DNA from: Poecilobothrus nobilitatus
Lineage: Eukaryota; Arthropoda; Insecta; Diptera; Dolichopodidae
DNA: 64,000 nucleotides
Reading direction: 5' to 3'
Assembly (NCBI GenBank): GCA_947095535.1
Contig: OX352773.1
Coordinates: 233,101,477-233,165,476, forward strand
Positions within the stretch are counted from its first letter, which is position 1. The number at the start of each line of letters is the position of its first letter. Shown here piece after piece: positions 61,153-64,000 of the stretch. The notes beneath the pieces were generated by a model. The model had not been told where the DNA came from and made no database searches. It was given only the letters and a program-made list of their open reading frames with translations. The translations under genes were made by a program, and so were the position numbers.

Positions 61153-62412
61153 AATATATTATGTACGAACCTTAACATTCATTCAAGTCTTTGTTTTTGT
61201 TTGAATAAAAAATCGAAAAAATTCTTGTTATTTAAAAATGTTCAATAAAATATAAATTAATTTTACATATCTACATATTATATAAAAAAAAATGTTTTAT
61301 ATGTATATAATATATATACTCGTATATGTATTATATAGGATGTATTTATTTTAATTTATTTTACAAAATTTTTTACAAAGAAATAAGGTGTCATTAAGTG
61401 TTATGTAAACTTATCCACAATCAAAATACTTGTTACATAAGAATATTTACAAGAAGTTGTTCACAATATTTGTTACATTTTACATAAAATATAGAATCTT
61501 ACAGTTACATTATATGATTTAACTATATAAAACTGCATAATATAAAACATATGTATATATATATGTATTGTATCCATTGTATAATATTATATTATGGGGA
61601 TAATTTATAGGTCTCTCCTTTTTTTTTGCTTTAAATAAGTTTATAAAGTACTTTTTCTTTTAAAAATTATTCTAGTGCATCTTTTACTAAAAGAGTTCTT
61701 TATACCTTAAAAACCATATTAGATTTATTGACCTTCTCCATTTATCCTTTATAAATTAATGTTAAATAGAGCATAAGCTTTTTTTCTTTTTTGAAAAGAA
61801 AAGAAAAATGAAATTAGAAAGAATTTCCATTTTATGATAAAAAAAAAATCTAAATAAGGATAACATATTTGTTATGATCTTTTCTTTTTTTGTAAATAAT
61901 TTTTGATAAATATTTTATATGAGACTTTATATTTTAATATACATTTTTAAAAATTTTTAGAGATAAAGCAAACCAGTTGTCATAGGTAAAGATGTTATTA
62001 CCGTATCTAATTTTTAATTAAAATCACTTTTTAGGTAGGTATAGTACTACTTGTTATATCAATAGTTTGTTTTGATATAAAATGACGAAGAATACAATTG
62101 CCCTTGTCAACTCAAAAGTACTGGTGCAAACCCTTATTAATGTTCAAAATACAATAATTCTGTTTAAATTCCAAATTTTGACTTTTTTCTTTTTCGACAT
62201 GCTCTTTTTTAACATTTTATTTTTAAATATTTTGAACTATTCGACATTTTTGTCAACATTTTTTTTTCGATATTTCTTTTTTCAACAAAAAGGCCGGTTC
62301 GTAAAATACAAACATCACAATTTATTATACATACATTGTGATTTAATTCAAATTTGAATATGAAAAACTTTGATATTAGTTAGTTTTTGGAGTACTACTT
62401 GTGGTTTTGGTT
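61153..62412. other. AT-rich DNA without a recognisable gene
   Basis: Homopolymers and atat words. The 91-codon frame at 62082-62357 is Phe/Leu-rich low complexity and not supported as a gene. Confidence 0.5.
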
Positions 62413-62650
62413 GGATCTCAACAAAAAACAATAACTCCTATATCATAAAATTAGGATCGGATCTCAACAAAAACAATAACCCCTATATAATGAACCTAGG
62501 ATCGGATCTCAACAAAAAACAATAACCCCTATATCATGAACCTAGGAACCCCTATATCATGAACCTAGAACCCCAATATCATAACTCTATAGCTTTCTTA
62601 GTTCTTAAGGTAGCATTCTGACGGACATTGGCACGTCCGAACAGACGGAT
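62413..62650 (-). mobile_element. family A/B fragment with 45-46-bp tandem units
   Basis: 'ggatctcaacaaaaaacaat' type units start at 62413, 62459 and 62504, each continuing 'aacccctatatcatgaacct'; two shorter partial units follow to about 62580. On the minus strand the right side reads 'ccaatgtccgtcagaatgct' and then 'aactaagaaagcta', matching the sequence after the ccgt run at 21500. So this is a reverse fragment whose interior has been amplified. Confidence 0.6.
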
Positions 62651-63020
62651 AAAGTTTAATGAATTAATTTACAATCAGGCTTATTTCGATACGTTACAAA
62701 AGTAAAATGAATAATCAATTTGAATATACTTGTATTTATCGTTCGTATATATTATTATGTTATCCCCATATAACCATTTGGATTTCAATGTTAACAAAAA
62801 CAAAAATCAACCATGTTCTATTTTAAAAATGAATTTAAATGTTTTTTGTTTTGCTATTTTTTTAATAATAGATTTAAAAATGTTCAAAAATAGGTTATAA
62901 AAAATTTCTTAAAAGTCAATTATAATACTAAAACGTCATATTCTTTAGTATTCACATATCACACTATCTAGACCTGCTTGAAGATTGATATACATATAAT
63001 GCTAAAAAAATTTATTTCAC
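62651..63020. other. AT-rich DNA without a recognisable gene
   Basis: No feature seen; ends at the LINE remnant. Confidence 0.55.
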
Positions 63021-63278
63021 TGGATGAAATGTTGAAGTTTCCAAAAAGACAGGAATGGAAGAGACTCTTTATCACTTTGTTTTTAAATCTCCGGTTCTAG
63101 CTAAGCTCAGACTGAAAATATAAGGATTCACTATCTTTACAGATTACCGAACCAGTTATCTGAAAGTAAAATTGTAAAACTAGTTTTGTTCCTGAACTAT
63201 ATGGGCTACTTATAGAATCTATAAGCACAGAACATAGTTGACAACCAAATATACAAGGGAATGGTATCAAAACGACAC
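63021..63278 (+). pseudogene. 3' end of a second I/R1-type LINE
   Basis: A plus-strand frame reads EETLYHFVFKSPVLAKLRLK (63058-63117), matching the LINE tail 'EET.EH.L..CPALA.LR' with the knuckle cysteine replaced by K. After a frameshift, LPNQLSESKIVKLVLFLN and YMGYL follow, as in the 'L.F....G.L' close of these proteins. The first cysteines are degraded (C-stop-S-F near 63030). 'gaatggtatcaaaacgacac' (63259-63278) parallels 'ggatatgacaacgggtct' after the 46.2 kb copy. Dead and heavily 5'-truncated. The family is probably related to the 46235 copy but not identical. Confidence 0.65.
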
Positions 63279-64000
63279 TTTTTCTATGCTATTTGTATTT
63301 TCTATAATAAAATTTTAGAGAACAGTCATATGTAAACCAACCAACCAAATAAAAGCTTCAAAAATTCATTTGGTAAAATTATAGTTCAATTGCATTGAGG
63401 TCAGAAATGTCATATGTCAAGCAATCATTTTTAAATCACATAATCAAAAATTAATACAGTAAAAAATTTATTGAATTTTGTTCTAAAAAAAAAAATTAAT
63501 AAATTCTTCATTCATTTCCATCACCCTGTATACATATTATAAATTTATTGTAACTATGCAATATTTTGTTTGTATTTTTAAATTTAAATCAATAATTTTA
63601 TTCGTCACCTATGGATTAAAATTTTGATTTATTTTTGGCATCTATTACAATAAAAAAATAAAATACAAATTTATTAAAATATAAAAAATTTAGCTTTAAT
63701 AAAACTTTAATACAAAATGCATTATTTCAAAAAATTCTTGTGGCCAATATCAGAATATTAAAAATGTTTTTTTTTTTTTTTATTTGTTTTGAAATAAATA
63801 TTTAATTTATGTATTAAAAATAAAAATAAAAAACAAAAACTTCAAAACAAAAATGAAAAGCCAATTATTTAAAATTATTAAAATATTTAAGTTAAATATT
63901 GAAAATCACTTAAGAAAAAAATGCTCTATTTAACATATACATATACATAATATAAATACAAAAAAAGAAGTTTTATGATATAAGGAAAAAAATTGTCCTG
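63279..64000. other. AT-rich DNA to the window end
   Basis: No gene. A poly-T tract lies near 63767, and 'catcaccctgta' near 63520 resembles common transposon or LINE end words but is too short to call. Confidence 0.5.

Noticed and set aside
62082..62357. Open frame of 91 codons rich in Phe and Leu
   Set aside because: Low complexity in a T-rich tract; it could mimic membrane segments but no family resemblance is seen.

Overview
This 64 kb window is extremely AT-rich, full of long A and T runs, and shows no host protein-coding gene that I can support. Open frames are short (under about 110 codons), AT-biased and unconserved. Everything recognisable is mobile-element debris or tandem repeat. 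I see no bacterial operons, CRISPR arrays, rRNA or intact tRNA genes. It reads as intergenic or intronic DNA of an insect, most likely a fly. The main pointer is a repeat family that opens with a TTATACCC...GGGTATAA hairpin followed by a (CCGT)n block; from memory, very similar layouts are common in Drosophila intergenic DNA. Fragments of I/R1/Jockey-type LINEs and of piggyBac, plus tRNA-headed SINEs, fit an arthropod. The species call is inference.

Layout. 0-10 kb: AT-rich DNA with a piggyBac-type MITE candidate (2313-3267), a small terminal-inverted-repeat element (5596-6020) and a reverse copy of hairpin family A (8690-9384). 11-14 kb: a block of repeat family B with two exact-period 477-bp tandem units. 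15.5-16.1 kb: a decayed piggyBac transposase on the minus strand, with the diagnostic KKWWWPL stretch still readable. 21-24.6 kb: one family A and two family B copies. 28.3 kb: a decayed LINE RNase H domain.

28.8-40.0 kb is the most structured part. Two copies of a composite repeat face each other in inverted orientation (28816-33666 and 38041-40025). Each carries tRNA-like modules with polymerase III A and B boxes, and each ends on its inner side in a foldback palindrome; the one at 38041-38459 has two 189-bp arms that match perfectly by eye. The left copy is split by a repeat present two and a half times (29402-31640) with LTR-like TATA boxes. The right copy holds a SINE (38965-39198) with a 10-bp target-site duplication, and the left copy preserves the matching empty site.

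40-64 kb: a complete family A element with two tandem periodicities (42551-44760), a tRNA-headed SINE (44815-45003), the 3' end of an RNase H-bearing LINE (46235-46720), an RTE-like tail (48480-48673), a 5'-truncated second SINE copy with an 11-bp target duplication (48997-49183), a candidate DNA element with 'aattccgat' motifs (51819-52896), another family B copy (60434-61152), short tandem units (62413-62580) and a second LINE 3' end (63021-63278).

No pathway links these parts. The biology is a history of nested transposition: LINEs supplying reverse transcriptase to SINEs, a piggyBac source with a possible MITE, and foldback and tandem repeats spreading by amplification. All reading was by eye; boundaries of old copies are approximate.
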